A stretch of 16,133 bases of DNA, from positions 1 through 16,133 of the forward strand of contig JAESQH010000225.1 in NCBI GenBank assembly GCA_016765235.1, written 5' to 3'. Of this stretch, positions 5,648 to 13,510 are shown one piece after another. Position numbers and translations under genes: made by a program. This DNA comes from Paracoccaceae bacterium (GTDB lineage: Bacteria; Pseudomonadota; Alphaproteobacteria; Rhodobacterales; Rhodobacteraceae). How positions within the stretch are numbered: the first letter of the stretch is position 1; the number at the start of each line of letters is the position of its first letter. The notes under the pieces were generated by a model that was not told where the DNA came from, did not search any database, and worked only from the letters and a program-made list of their open reading frames with translations.

Positions 5648-7843
5648 ATGCGTGAGCGCGGGTTCTACATTGAGGGCGGCCTTGTTTCGGTTCTAACCGC
5701 CGAACCGCTGAACAGGTTTCTTGATTATAAGGCCCCTGAGGGCGGTGTGTTTGCGGGGGCGTTCGTGATGGTACCGCTTGGGCCGCGCCGTGTTTTGGGC
5801 GTGGTTTGGGGCGTAGGTGCAGGGGATTTCGATATCTCGAAAGTACGCACGATTGGGCGGGTGTTGGATGTACCGCCAATGCGTGCCGAGATGGTTGAAT
5901 TTCTGACCAAGGCGGCGGAATACACGCTAACGCCGCTATCGTTGATGTTGCGACTGGCAACGCGCGCGCCGGGGTTGGCGCAACCTGCGAGTATGCGAAA
6001 AATATTGCGTAAGGGCTTGGTTGCTCCAGTGAAGATCACGGCGGCGCGGTCGCGGGTGTTAAAGGTGCTGGACGATCACGGCGGGGCAGGGTTTGCGCCC
6101 TCGGAATTATCCGCGCTGGCGGTGGTTTCCAGCAGTGTGATCAAAGCGTTGATCGCACAAGGGGCGGTTGTTGAAGAAGTGGCACCCCGGGATTTATCAT
6201 ACCCAAAGCTGGATGCGGAACATGTCGGGAAAACGCTGTCGGCAGATCAGGCGGTGGCGGCGAAAACGCTGCGCGAGGCGGTCCGATCAGGCGTTTATGG
6301 CACGACTTTGTTGAAAGGTGTGACGGGGTCTGGCAAGACGGAAGTGTACCTTGAAGCGGTGGCGGAGGCGTTGAAATCCGGGCGGCAAGCCTTGGTGTTG
6401 TTACCCGAAATCGCGCTGACGGTAGAGTTTCTGGATCGGGTCGAAAAACGCTTCGGGCAACGTCCAGCAGAATGGCACTCGGGTGCTTCGCAAGCGGAAC
6501 GCCGTCGGTGCTGGAAAGCGGTGGCGGAGGGGGGGGCGCAGTTGGTTGTGGGTGCGCGGTCCTCGTTGTTTTTACCGTTCCGCGATCTGGGTTTGATCGT
6601 TGTGGATGAGGAACACGACGGGTCTTACAAGCAGGAAGAAGGGGTGCTTTATCACGCCCGCGATATGGCGGTTCTACGAGCCTCGCTTTGCTCGGCGACT
6701 GTGATTTTGGCCAGTGCGACGCCTAGTTTGGAAAGCTGGGCGAACGCTGAGGCGGGCAAGTATGCGCGGATTGATTTGCATGAGCGCTTCGGTACAGCAG
6801 AGCTGCCGAATATGGACAGCATCGACATGCGTAGCGAGGCGATGGAGGTGAACCGATGGCTGTCGCCTACGTTGGTTGGTGAGATGAAAATTCGGCTGGA
6901 AGCTGGCGAGCAGAGTTTGCTGTTCCTGAACCGTCGCGGTTTTGCACCGCTGACTTTGTGTCGGGCGTGTGGTGAACAAATCGGTTGTTCGGATTGCGAT
7001 GCGCGGATGGTGGAACACCGGTTTTTGAAACGGCTGGTTTGTCATCAATGTGGGGCATCGAAACCCATTCCAGATACCTGCCCGTCTTGTGGTGTCGTGG
7101 GAAAACTGGCCGCGATCGGCCCCGGCGTTGAACGGTTGGCCGAAGAAGCGACGGAGCTGTTTCCTGATGCTCGGGTCGCAATCCTGTCGTCGGATTTGGC
7201 CGAAACGGCGCGGGCGTTGAAGCAGCGGATTGACGAGATTGCCGCAGGTGGGGCGGATATTATTATTGGCACGCAGATTGTCGCCAAGGGGCATAACTTT
7301 CCGCATCTGACGCTGGTGGGTGTGATTGATGCCGACCTTGGGCTGCAAGGTGGTGACCTTCGCGCGGCCGAGAAAAGCTTTCAACTTATCCGGCAGGTTG
7401 CCGGTCGTGCTGGGCGGGCCGAAAAACCAGGCACGGCGCTGTTGCAAACCCATCAGCCTGAACATCCGGTGATAAAAGCGATCCTGTCGGGCGACGAAGA
7501 AGGCTTCTGGAAAGCCGAGGCAGAGTCCCGCCAGCGTGCTGGCGCGCCTCCGTATGGGCGGATGGCGGGGATTGTGGTTTCAGGGGAAAAGGAGGCGACT
7601 GTGTTTGATCTGGCGCGATATCTGGCGCGTAACTCGCAAGCTATCAACCAGATTGATGCACAGCTTTTCGGGCCAGCGGCGGCGCCTGTGTCCAAGATCA
7701 GGGGGCGGTTTCGGGTTCGCCTGCTGGTTAAGGCCCCTAAGGGCGCGCCGATGCAAAAGGCGATCAAGGCATGGTTGGCAGGGGTGAAAGTACCGCCGAA
7801 CATGCGGATTACGGTCGATATTGATCCGCAGAGTTTTTATTGA
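5648..7843 (+). CDS. priA: Primosomal protein N' (PriA helicase)
   Basis: Superfamily 2 3'-to-5' DNA helicase that restarts stalled replication forks by loading DnaB through the primosome. It is 731 residues, the normal length. It has an N-terminal 3'-DNA-binding domain (GLVSVLTAEPLNRFLDY, 11-27), Walker A GVTGSGKT (224-231), and the DEEH Walker B box (320-323). Eight zinc-binding cysteines fall in four CxxC pairs between residues 438 and 481. Helicase motif VI is QLIRQVAGRAGR (579-590). I prefer the ATG at 5648 over the TTG one codon earlier. It is divergent from the transaldolase operon, and its stop region overlaps the convergent EamA gene by 7 bp. No key residue is missing. Confidence 0.96.
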   Translation: MRERGFYIEGGLVSVLTAEPLNRFLDYKAPEGGVFAGAFVMVPLGPRRVLGVVWGVGAGDFDISKVRTIGRVLDVPPMRAEMVEFLTKAAEYTLTPLSLMLRLATRAPGLAQPASMRKILRKGLVAPVKITAARSRVLKVLDDHGGAGFAPSELSALAVVSSSVIKALIAQGAVVEEVAPRDLSYPKLDAEHVGKTLSADQAVAAKTLREAVRSGVYGTTLLKGVTGSGKTEVYLEAVAEALKSGRQALVLLPEIALTVEFLDRVEKRFGQRPAEWHSGASQAERRRCWKAVAEGGAQLVVGARSSLFLPFRDLGLIVVDEEHDGSYKQEEGVLYHARDMAVLRASLCSATVILASATPSLESWANAEAGKYARIDLHERFGTAELPNMDSIDMRSEAMEVNRWLSPTLVGEMKIRLEAGEQSLLFLNRRGFAPLTLCRACGEQIGCSDCDARMVEHRFLKRLVCHQCGASKPIPDTCPSCGVVGKLAAIGPGVERLAEEATELFPDARVAILSSDLAETARALKQRIDEIAAGGADIIIGTQIVAKGHNFPHLTLVGVIDADLGLQGGDLRAAEKSFQLIRQVAGRAGRAEKPGTALLQTHQPEHPVIKAILSGDEEGFWKAEAESRQRAGAPPYGRMAGIVVSGEKEATVFDLARYLARNSQAINQIDAQLFGPAAAPVSKIRGRFRVRLLVKAPKGAPMQKAIKAWLAGVKVPPNMRITVDIDPQSFY

Positions 7844-8778
7844 GTGCGGCTCGCCACCGCTTCGCGCCATAGCATGAACAAGCCACCGCCGATGATAAGC
7901 GAAATGCCAACCCACGCGCTTGCATCCGGCCATTCACCAAACAAAATGACCCCCCAGAAGATTGCCAGCACCATGGCTGTGTATTCAAAAGGGGCGGCAA
8001 GGCCTGCTTCGCACAATCGATAGGCTTGGTTGATGAAATATACTGCGAAGGTGCTGGAAACACCAAGCAATAGCAATATCCACCAGTCACCGTTTGAGGG
8101 CCAAATCCATCCACGCAACAGGAAATCAAGCGACGGGTCGCCATTGCCAGCGAAGCGTCCGTCACCAACAGTCAAGCCCATTAGCACGGCTGCAAAGAGG
8201 AGCATAATCTGTGCGTAAAACGTCAGGGTTCCTGCTTTCTCGGTTCCGCCGATTTTACGGGTAATGATATGAATACCTGCGTATGCAACGGCTGCGATCA
8301 GTGGAAGCAGTGCGGCGAGCTGGAAACTGGCACTGCCGGGGCGCACCATGATGATGACTCCGGCGAGGCCCATGATAACGGCCACCCAGCGGCGCGGGCC
8401 TACGGTTTCACCTAGGAACAACACGGAAAACATGGTTATCAATAAGGGACTGATGAAGAAAATCGCGACGGCATCGGCCAGCGGCATTGCGGCGAGGCCC
8501 AAAAAGAACGCCATGTTGGCCATAACCACCAATAGCCCTCGCAAGATATGTATAGGCAGTCGTTTGGTTCGAAGCACCGTCCAGCCACCTTCCAGAGGGA
8601 CGATGATAGTCACCAAGACCGTCAATCCGATTATAGAGCGGATGAGGATGATTTCGTGAAGTGCGTAGTCGCCACTTAGCAACTTCACTGACATGTCAGT
8701 GAACGAAAAGAACACCGAAGCACCGACGGCTGACGATATTCCGATACGGTTATTACGAGCGCTGGGCGAGGAAATCAT
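7837..8778 (-). CDS. EamA/DMT-superfamily membrane transporter (second copy)
   Basis: Integral inner-membrane protein of 313 residues with about ten helices and two EamA repeats. The first repeat ends with PLADAVAIFFISPLLITMFSV and the following LGETVGPRRWVAVIMGLAGV block, classic for DMT permeases of the RhaT/YdcZ-like type. The second contains the AYRLCEAGLAAPFEYTAM block and ends GEWPDASAWVGISLII. It differs clearly from the transporter at 2421-3257 in length and motifs, so it is not a recent duplicate. Substrate unknown. It is monocistronic, convergent with priA (7-bp overlap) and divergent from hisC. The start at 8778 lacks a strong ribosome-binding site, so an internal start is possible. 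Confidence 0.87.
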   Translation of the reverse strand: MISSPSARNNRIGISSAVGASVFFSFTDMSVKLLSGDYALHEIILIRSIIGLTVLVTIIVPLEGGWTVLRTKRLPIHILRGLLVVMANMAFFLGLAAMPLADAVAIFFISPLLITMFSVLFLGETVGPRRWVAVIMGLAGVIIMVRPGSASFQLAALLPLIAAVAYAGIHIITRKIGGTEKAGTLTFYAQIMLLFAAVLMGLTVGDGRFAGNGDPSLDFLLRGWIWPSNGDWWILLLLGVSSTFAVYFINQAYRLCEAGLAAPFEYTAMVLAIFWGVILFGEWPDASAWVGISLIIGGGLFMLWREAVASRTQ

Positions 8779-8876
8779 TTAGGACCGTCAATATGTGGGG
8801 CGTGTTTCCATACCATGAACCTAAATTTCGATTTGCCGCAACATATTTTTTATAGTGGGCAGATTTAGGGGTAGCG

Positions 8877-9008
8877 ATGCGCTGGATTATCAGGCCCATG
8901 AATTTGTCGGGGGTTTTCGGCGGAAAATACGAAAGCGCGAATGCTGGTCGTTTACACAATACGTTTAGATTTGCCTTTGATACTGACAAGCGCAGACGAG
9001 GCGGATAG
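8877..9008 (+). CDS. Possible 43-residue small ORF upstream of hisC
   Basis: An ATG at 8877, preceded by AGGGG (8867-8871) at 5-nt spacing, opens a 43-codon frame beginning MRWIIRPMNLSGVFGG and ending in the basic DKRRRGG. It stops 27 bp before hisC. It has one His and one Trp only, so it does not look like a classical his or aromatic attenuator peptide, and no terminator follows it. It uses several AGA/AGG/CGA codons, unlike neighbouring genes. It may be an unannotated small protein or simply leader RNA. Confidence 0.22.
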   Translation: MRWIIRPMNLSGVFGGKYESANAGRLHNTFRFAFDTDKRRRGG

Positions 9009-9035
9009 AAGGCACTGGAACACGAGGGAAATACC

Positions 9036-10145
9036 ATGACCGAAGCACACCCTACAATACGCCCGCAGCCCGGTATTCTGGACATCGCACTTTACGTGGG
9101 CGGTGACAGCAAACTAGCGGGGACGGCAAATAAGGTCACGAAACTTAGCTCGAACGAGAACCCATACGGACCTAGCTTGGGGGCGATTGAGGCGTATAAG
9201 GCGGCCTCGGCTGGTTTGGCAACCTATCCCTCCACGGATCACGCGGATTTGCGTGCAGTGATCGGGCAAGTTCATGGCGTCGATCCGGCGCGGGTGATTT
9301 GCGGTGCGGGCTCCGACGAGATCATTGCGTTTTTGTGTCAAGTTTATGCGGGCGTGGGCGACGAGGTTTTGTATACCGAGCATGGGTTTGCCATGTACCG
9401 GATTTCCGCTTTAGCGGCGGGGGCGACGCCAGTGGAGGTTCGCGAAGACAACCGACGCACTGATGTGGATGCGCTGTTGGCGGCGTGCAACGAAAAGACC
9501 AAGCTGGTTTTTATCGCCAATCCCAACAACCCGACTGGCACGATGATTTCGGGCACGGAAGTCGCGCGCTTGGCGGAAGGTTTGCCCGAACAGGCGATCT
9601 TGGTGCTGGACGGGGCTTATGTGGAATACGTTGACGATGCGGATTTCGATGCGGGTCTGGCAGTGATCGAGGTGCGGGACAATGTTGTGATGACGCGAAC
9701 GTTCTCGAAACTCTATGGGCTTGGCGGTTTGCGGATCGGGTGGGGATATGGCCCAGCGCATATTATCGATGCGTTGAACCGTGTGCGTGGGCCGTTCAAT
9801 CTGTCAGGCGCGGCACTGGCGACGGCAGAGGTTGCCGTGCTGGACGTGGAATATGCCACAAAGTGCAAAGCGTTGAATACGCAATGGCGAGCATGGCTTA
9901 CCGAAAAGTTAACGGCACTGGATCTGTCAATCGACGAAAGCCAAGGAAATTTCATTCTGGCGCGGTTTGCCACGCCCGAAATGGCCGAAGGCTGTGACGC
10001 GGCGTTGCGCAAACGCGGGTTGATTGTACGCAAAGTTGGTGGCTATGGTTTCCCTGAAGGATTACGAATTACCATTGGCGACGAAATTGCGTGCCGTCAG
10101 GTAGTGCAGTGCATGAAAGAATTTCTTGAGGGGCAGGGCGAATGA
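9036..10145 (+). CDS. hisC: Histidinol-phosphate aminotransferase (aromatic aminotransferase type)
   Basis: PLP-dependent class I/II aminotransferase of 369 residues. It converts imidazole-acetol phosphate to histidinol phosphate; alphaproteobacterial copies beside tyrC often also act on aromatic keto acids. Seen: N-terminal LSSNENPYGPS (37-47), NPNNPTGT (162-169), LDGAYVEY (191-198) with the PLP-ring Asp192 and Tyr195, and the TFSKLYGLGGLRIGW block carrying the Schiff-base Lys225. ATG 9036 has GAGG (9024-9027) in front. The stop overlaps the tyrC start as ATGA, so the two are coupled. This context suggests a role in Tyr/Phe synthesis as well as, or instead of, histidine synthesis. Confidence 0.95.
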   Translation: MTEAHPTIRPQPGILDIALYVGGDSKLAGTANKVTKLSSNENPYGPSLGAIEAYKAASAGLATYPSTDHADLRAVIGQVHGVDPARVICGAGSDEIIAFLCQVYAGVGDEVLYTEHGFAMYRISALAAGATPVEVREDNRRTDVDALLAACNEKTKLVFIANPNNPTGTMISGTEVARLAEGLPEQAILVLDGAYVEYVDDADFDAGLAVIEVRDNVVMTRTFSKLYGLGGLRIGWGYGPAHIIDALNRVRGPFNLSGAALATAEVAVLDVEYATKCKALNTQWRAWLTEKLTALDLSIDESQGNFILARFATPEMAEGCDAALRKRGLIVRKVGGYGFPEGLRITIGDEIACRQVVQCMKEFLEGQGE

Positions 10146-11068
10146 GCCAGCAGTTTGAACATGTAGCATTGATCGGGTTGGGGCTGATTGCCTCTTCCAT
10201 CAGTCATGCGATGCGCCGTGCGAATATGGATGCGCGGATTACGGGATACGCGCGGACGTCTACGACACGTGGGAAAGCGCGAAAGCTGGGGCTTTGTGAC
10301 AAGGTTTACGATTCCCTGGCCGATACGGTGCGCGGGGCGGATTTGGTTATTTTGGCCGTGCCGGTGGGCGCGATGGGCGCTGTCGCCAAGGAAATCTCAC
10401 CGTTCTTGAAAGAGGGCGCAGTGGTCACCGATGTTGGCTCCGTTAAGCGCGCGGTGATCGAGGCTGTTGGCCCTGAGTTGCCAAAAACCGTGCATTTTGT
10501 GCCCGGTCATCCGTTGGCGGGAACCGAAAAGTCGGGGCCGGATGCCGGTTTTGCCAGCCTGTTTGATAATCGCTGGTGCTTGCTGACACCCGAGGAGGAC
10601 ACGGATAGAAAAGCAGTTACAAAACTTCGGGAATTCTGGGAAGCCCTAGGCGCGAACGTTGACGAGATGGAGCCCGACCACCACGATCTGGTGTTGATGG
10701 TGACATCGCACGCGCCGCACTTGATTGCTTACACAATGGTTGGTGTAGCAGATGATCTGAAACGCGTGACCGACACCGAAGTGATTAATTATTCCGCCGC
10801 GGGTTTCCGAGATTTCACCCGTATCGCGGCGTCTGACCCGACGATGTGGCGGGATGTGTTTTTGAACAACAAAGATGCCTCGCTTGAAATTCTGGGGCGG
10901 TTCACCGAAGAATTGTTCGCGCTGCAACGCGCCATTCGCATCGGTGACGGGGATTTTCTGTTCGACTATTTCACGCGAACCCGTGCCGTTCGTCGCAGCA
11001 TTATTGAGGCGGGACAAGATACGGACGAGGCGAACTTTGGTCGGGGTGCTGCGGATACTGACAAGTGA
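10142..11068 (+). CDS. tyrC: Prephenate/arogenate (cyclohexadienyl) dehydrogenase
   Basis: NAD(P)-dependent oxidative decarboxylase of tyrosine biosynthesis, 308 residues. It acts on prephenate and/or arogenate in the cytoplasm. The Rossmann nucleotide-binding turn is IGLGLIASSI (11-20). The family blocks TDVGSVK and HFVPGHPLAGTEKSG surround the substrate pocket. SHAPHLIAY and SAAGFRDFTRIAASDPTMW lie in the helical dimerisation domain. It is translationally coupled to hisC upstream (ATGA) and to the extensin-like gene downstream (GTGA). No ACT or chorismate mutase domain is fused. Prephenate versus arogenate preference cannot be read here. Confidence 0.93.
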   Translation: MSQQFEHVALIGLGLIASSISHAMRRANMDARITGYARTSTTRGKARKLGLCDKVYDSLADTVRGADLVILAVPVGAMGAVAKEISPFLKEGAVVTDVGSVKRAVIEAVGPELPKTVHFVPGHPLAGTEKSGPDAGFASLFDNRWCLLTPEEDTDRKAVTKLREFWEALGANVDEMEPDHHDLVLMVTSHAPHLIAYTMVGVADDLKRVTDTEVINYSAAGFRDFTRIAASDPTMWRDVFLNNKDASLEILGRFTEELFALQRAIRIGDGDFLFDYFTRTRAVRRSIIEAGQDTDEANFGRGAADTDK

Positions 11069-11682
11069 CGCCGACACCAATATTTCTGGCTTTGGTGATT
11101 GTTACAACGGTGGCTGCGTGTGGGCGACGCCAGTCCGCGCCGTCTATCCCAGATAATTTAGTCCAGCTTTGTGGTGATCCCGGTTTGGCGGGGATTGTCC
11201 TGCCTGCCATCACTGTTTCGGGCAGCGCGTGCGGAATCCGTCGCCCGGTCGAAGTGCATTTCGTTTCCGGTGTGGCGTTGAATGAAAAACCGATATTGAA
11301 TTGTGATACAGCGCGGAGTTTACGTGAATGGGTGGATGGCGGTGCGCAGCCAGCGGTGCGGTCTTTGCGGGCGCGTATAACCGAACTGCGGGTGGTTTCT
11401 TCATATGCGTGCCGGACGCGCAACAGCCAGCCCGGCGCGAAAATCTCGGAACATGCCAAAGGCAACGCCATCGATATCGCTGGATTTACATTGGATAATG
11501 GTGAACGGGTTTCGGTTTTAGATGGTTGGGGGTCTAATAAATACGGGCTTGCATTGCGCCGCATGTATTCCGCCGCGTGCGGACGGTTTAGCACGACACT
11601 TGGGCCGGACTCTGACCGCTTTCATCAAGATAACCTACATTTTGATGTCGCTGACTATCGCGGTGGCACGTACTGCAGATAA
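11065..11682 (+). CDS. Extensin-like C-terminal domain lipoprotein
   Basis: Predicted lipoprotein of 205 residues. A GTG start overlaps the tyrC stop (GTGA). A short hydrophobic segment is followed by the lipobox TVAAC with Cys19 as the lipidated residue. The rest matches the extensin-like C-terminal domain (PF06904), which resembles D-Ala-D-Ala/D,L-carboxypeptidases of the M15 type: SYACR (113-117), SEHAKGNAIDIAGF (128-141) with H130 and D137 as candidate metal ligands, and HQDNLHFD (187-194) with H192. Four further Cys could form disulfides. A role in peptidoglycan turnover is likely but inferred. Co-transcription with tyrC seems incidental to function. Confidence 0.85.
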   Translation: MTPTPIFLALVIVTTVAACGRRQSAPSIPDNLVQLCGDPGLAGIVLPAITVSGSACGIRRPVEVHFVSGVALNEKPILNCDTARSLREWVDGGAQPAVRSLRARITELRVVSSYACRTRNSQPGAKISEHAKGNAIDIAGFTLDNGERVSVLDGWGSNKYGLALRRMYSAACGRFSTTLGPDSDRFHQDNLHFDVADYRGGTYCR

Positions 11683-11714
11683 TGAACGGTGCGATAGCGT
11701 CCTTCACGACCCGT

Positions 11715-11735
11715 TGCGAAAATCAAAGTTTCGCA
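11715..11735. repeat. Inverted repeat upstream of the PBP-OmpA gene
   Basis: TGCGAAA and TTTCGCA form perfect 7-bp arms around a 7-base loop, between the extensin-like gene and the PBP-OmpA gene. There is no T run after it. TTGCGA (11714-11719) with TAACTT (11737-11742) at 17-bp spacing is a weak promoter match overlapping it. It may be an operator or a weak terminator; no more can be said. Confidence 0.3.
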
Positions 11736-11783
11736 GTAACTTCCGCTACATAACGATTTATTGTGCGGGCGAGAGGGTCGGTT

Positions 11784-13340
11784 ATGTGGGCATATACTTC
11801 AAGATATGTAGTAGTTGGTGCGGTGTTGTCGGTGATTACATCATCGGTATTTGCGGCGAATATCACGCTTCGCTCCCCAGATGGGGCGTTTTCGTTAAGC
11901 GGTGAATTGGTTGAATTCGACGGCATCGCTTACATTATGGATTCGGCGATCGGGCGGGTGCGTATCGAGGTGAATTTAGTCATTTGTGTCGGTGATGATT
12001 GCCCGGACCTGTCAGCCCTTAGTAACGATTTTATGGTGGTTATAACTAATGCGGTTGGCAAAAGTTTGTTGCCGATGCTGTTGGAAGATTTCGCGACGAG
12101 CGAAGGGCTTCGAAGCGTTATGGAGGGCACTACAGGTGTCGCTTTTGAGGACAGCGACGGCGAAGTGGCTGCAATGGTGACGCTGGCGAATGTAGATACC
12201 GGCGCTGGGCTTGGCGCCATTGCAGACGGCACTGCGTTACTGGCGATTGCCTTGCGCCAGGCGAGCAGGGACGAAGTTTCTGCAATCAGTGATGCCGGGT
12301 TTGGCGACATCACACGTGTTGCACAGCAAACAGTTTTGGCGATGGACGGATTGGTGATTCTGGTTTCCTCTGACAATCCAGTGAACTCGTTAACTATCCA
12401 GCAAGTAGGGGATATTTTTTCCGGCACGGTCACCAACTGGAATGAAATTGGCGGATTGGACGCCGCGATCAATGTGTATCGCCAGAACGTCGCGGCCAGC
12501 GATTCCGAATTTTTTCGCAGCGAGGTGTTGGCACAAACAGGGGGCGATTATACGCAAGCGGCTTCGATCATATCCAGCAACGGGAATATTTCGCAAAGCG
12601 TATCACAGGATGCATTTGGCATTGGATTTTCCAGTTTTGCAAACAAAGGCGCGGCGAAAACGGTTTCGCTTCAGGGCAGTTGTGGCATTCTTTCCGAGCC
12701 GACGAATTTTTCAATCAAGACCGAAGAGTATCTGCTTTCGCGCCGTCTTTTGGCTTACACACCGGATCGCGTATTGCCTGATCTGGCGGGTGGATTGATC
12801 GCGTATCTGGATTCCGATGCGGCTCAAATTCAGGTGGCGCAGGCGGGATACGTTAGTCTGAATGCGGAACTGAAATCCGTTAACGGTCAGGGGTTGCGGT
12901 TCGCTAATGCGATCTTGACGGATAGCAACGAAATTGACCTTTCCGATTTAAAGCGAATGGCCAGCCTGTTGGTTGATGCGAAACGGTTGTCGACTACTTT
13001 TCGGTTTGTTGATGGCTCCAGCACATTGGATGCACGGGCGGAGCGGGATGTTGAGCGATTGGTTGATTGGCTGATCGATCAAGATTTAACCAATAAGCAA
13101 ATATTACTAGTGGGTTTTACCGATAATAATGGTAAATTAAATGTTAACATGGCATTGGCAGAGCAACGCGCCGAACAAGTGTTGGACGAAATGACCGCCA
13201 TTGCGCCTGCTGGCATGATCGAGGGAATAAATGTTAAAATTGTCGGGCTCGGAGAGACCTCGCCCTTGGCATGTAGTACGGCCTCACGCGGGCGATTTAT
13301 GAATAGAAGAGTCGAGGTTTGGATTGGTGATGAAAATTGA
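11784..13340 (+). CDS. PstS-like substrate-binding domain fused to OmpA domain
   Basis: Exported protein of 518 residues. A signal peptide (about 1-25, SSVFA|AN) is followed by a periplasmic binding domain of the PBP-like/PstS type (about 75-360), with the typical LTIQQVGDIFSGTVTNWNEI block (203-222). The OmpA peptidoglycan-binding domain is at about 405-514 (FRFVDGSSTLD, LLVGFTDNNG, LAEQRAEQVLDEM, GRFMNRRVEVWI). In PstS the Arg after the WNEIGG block is followed by an SGT phosphate loop; here the segment is YRQNVAASDSEFF, so phosphate binding is doubtful. I chose ATG 11784, with GAGAGGG before it, over the GTG at 11763. The OmpA part would anchor the binding domain to the cell wall, so a sensor or scavenging role is more natural than ABC uptake. 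No ABC genes are nearby. Confidence 0.85.
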   Translation: MWAYTSRYVVVGAVLSVITSSVFAANITLRSPDGAFSLSGELVEFDGIAYIMDSAIGRVRIEVNLVICVGDDCPDLSALSNDFMVVITNAVGKSLLPMLLEDFATSEGLRSVMEGTTGVAFEDSDGEVAAMVTLANVDTGAGLGAIADGTALLAIALRQASRDEVSAISDAGFGDITRVAQQTVLAMDGLVILVSSDNPVNSLTIQQVGDIFSGTVTNWNEIGGLDAAINVYRQNVAASDSEFFRSEVLAQTGGDYTQAASIISSNGNISQSVSQDAFGIGFSSFANKGAAKTVSLQGSCGILSEPTNFSIKTEEYLLSRRLLAYTPDRVLPDLAGGLIAYLDSDAAQIQVAQAGYVSLNAELKSVNGQGLRFANAILTDSNEIDLSDLKRMASLLVDAKRLSTTFRFVDGSSTLDARAERDVERLVDWLIDQDLTNKQILLVGFTDNNGKLNVNMALAEQRAEQVLDEMTAIAPAGMIEGINVKIVGLGETSPLACSTASRGRFMNRRVEVWIGDEN

Positions 13341-13378
13341 ACATAAAATCATCGAAATTTTGCCATATTAATTGTATA

Positions 13379-13418
13379 GGTTTGTTGTGTCGGTCGAGGT
13401 GGGCTCTGACACCAAACC
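13379..13418 (+). repeat. Imperfect inverted repeat downstream of PBP-OmpA gene
   Basis: GGTTTG-TT-GTGTC (13379-13391) is complementary to GACAC-CAAACC (13408-13418), giving an 11-bp stem with a two-base bulge and a 16-base loop. It lies 38 bp after the stop and could end or protect that transcript. It has no T tract. Its right arm abuts the CtrA-like palindrome. Confidence 0.45.
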
Positions 13419-13441
13419 ACTTAACCACTGGTTAAGTAGTT
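13415..13441. promoter_or_regulatory. Palindrome containing a CtrA-box consensus, likely promoter element
   Basis: ACTTAACC and GGTTAAGT form perfect 8-bp arms around ACT; after one mismatch, AAC/GTT extends the dyad. The core is TTAA-N7-TTAA (13421-13435), exactly the spacing of the alphaproteobacterial cell-cycle regulator CtrA. TATATT (13443-13448) lies 7 bp downstream as a possible -10, so the box covers the -35 position, as at CtrA-activated promoters. The rhodanese gene starts at 13511. Perfect dyad symmetry would equally fit a dimeric repressor. Confidence 0.5.
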
Positions 13442-13510
13442 GTATATTGAGGTTAACAAGTGATGAAGACCGCATTGAGACAATCGCCCGCCGGACATCA
13501 AGGAGGCAAA

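Noticed and set aside
6674..7465. 263-codon minus-strand frame within priA
   Set aside because: It is antisense to the helicase and zinc domains of PriA, with low-complexity basic translation and no domain; a shadow frame.
8980..8991. 12-base word GATACTGACAAG repeated near 11054
   Set aside because: A repeat of this length is expected by chance in a 16-kb window, and the two copies are in unrelated contexts.
8753..9085. 110-codon minus-strand frame between the second EamA gene and hisC
   Set aside because: It overlaps both conserved genes' starts, has no good ribosome-binding site and no family resemblance.
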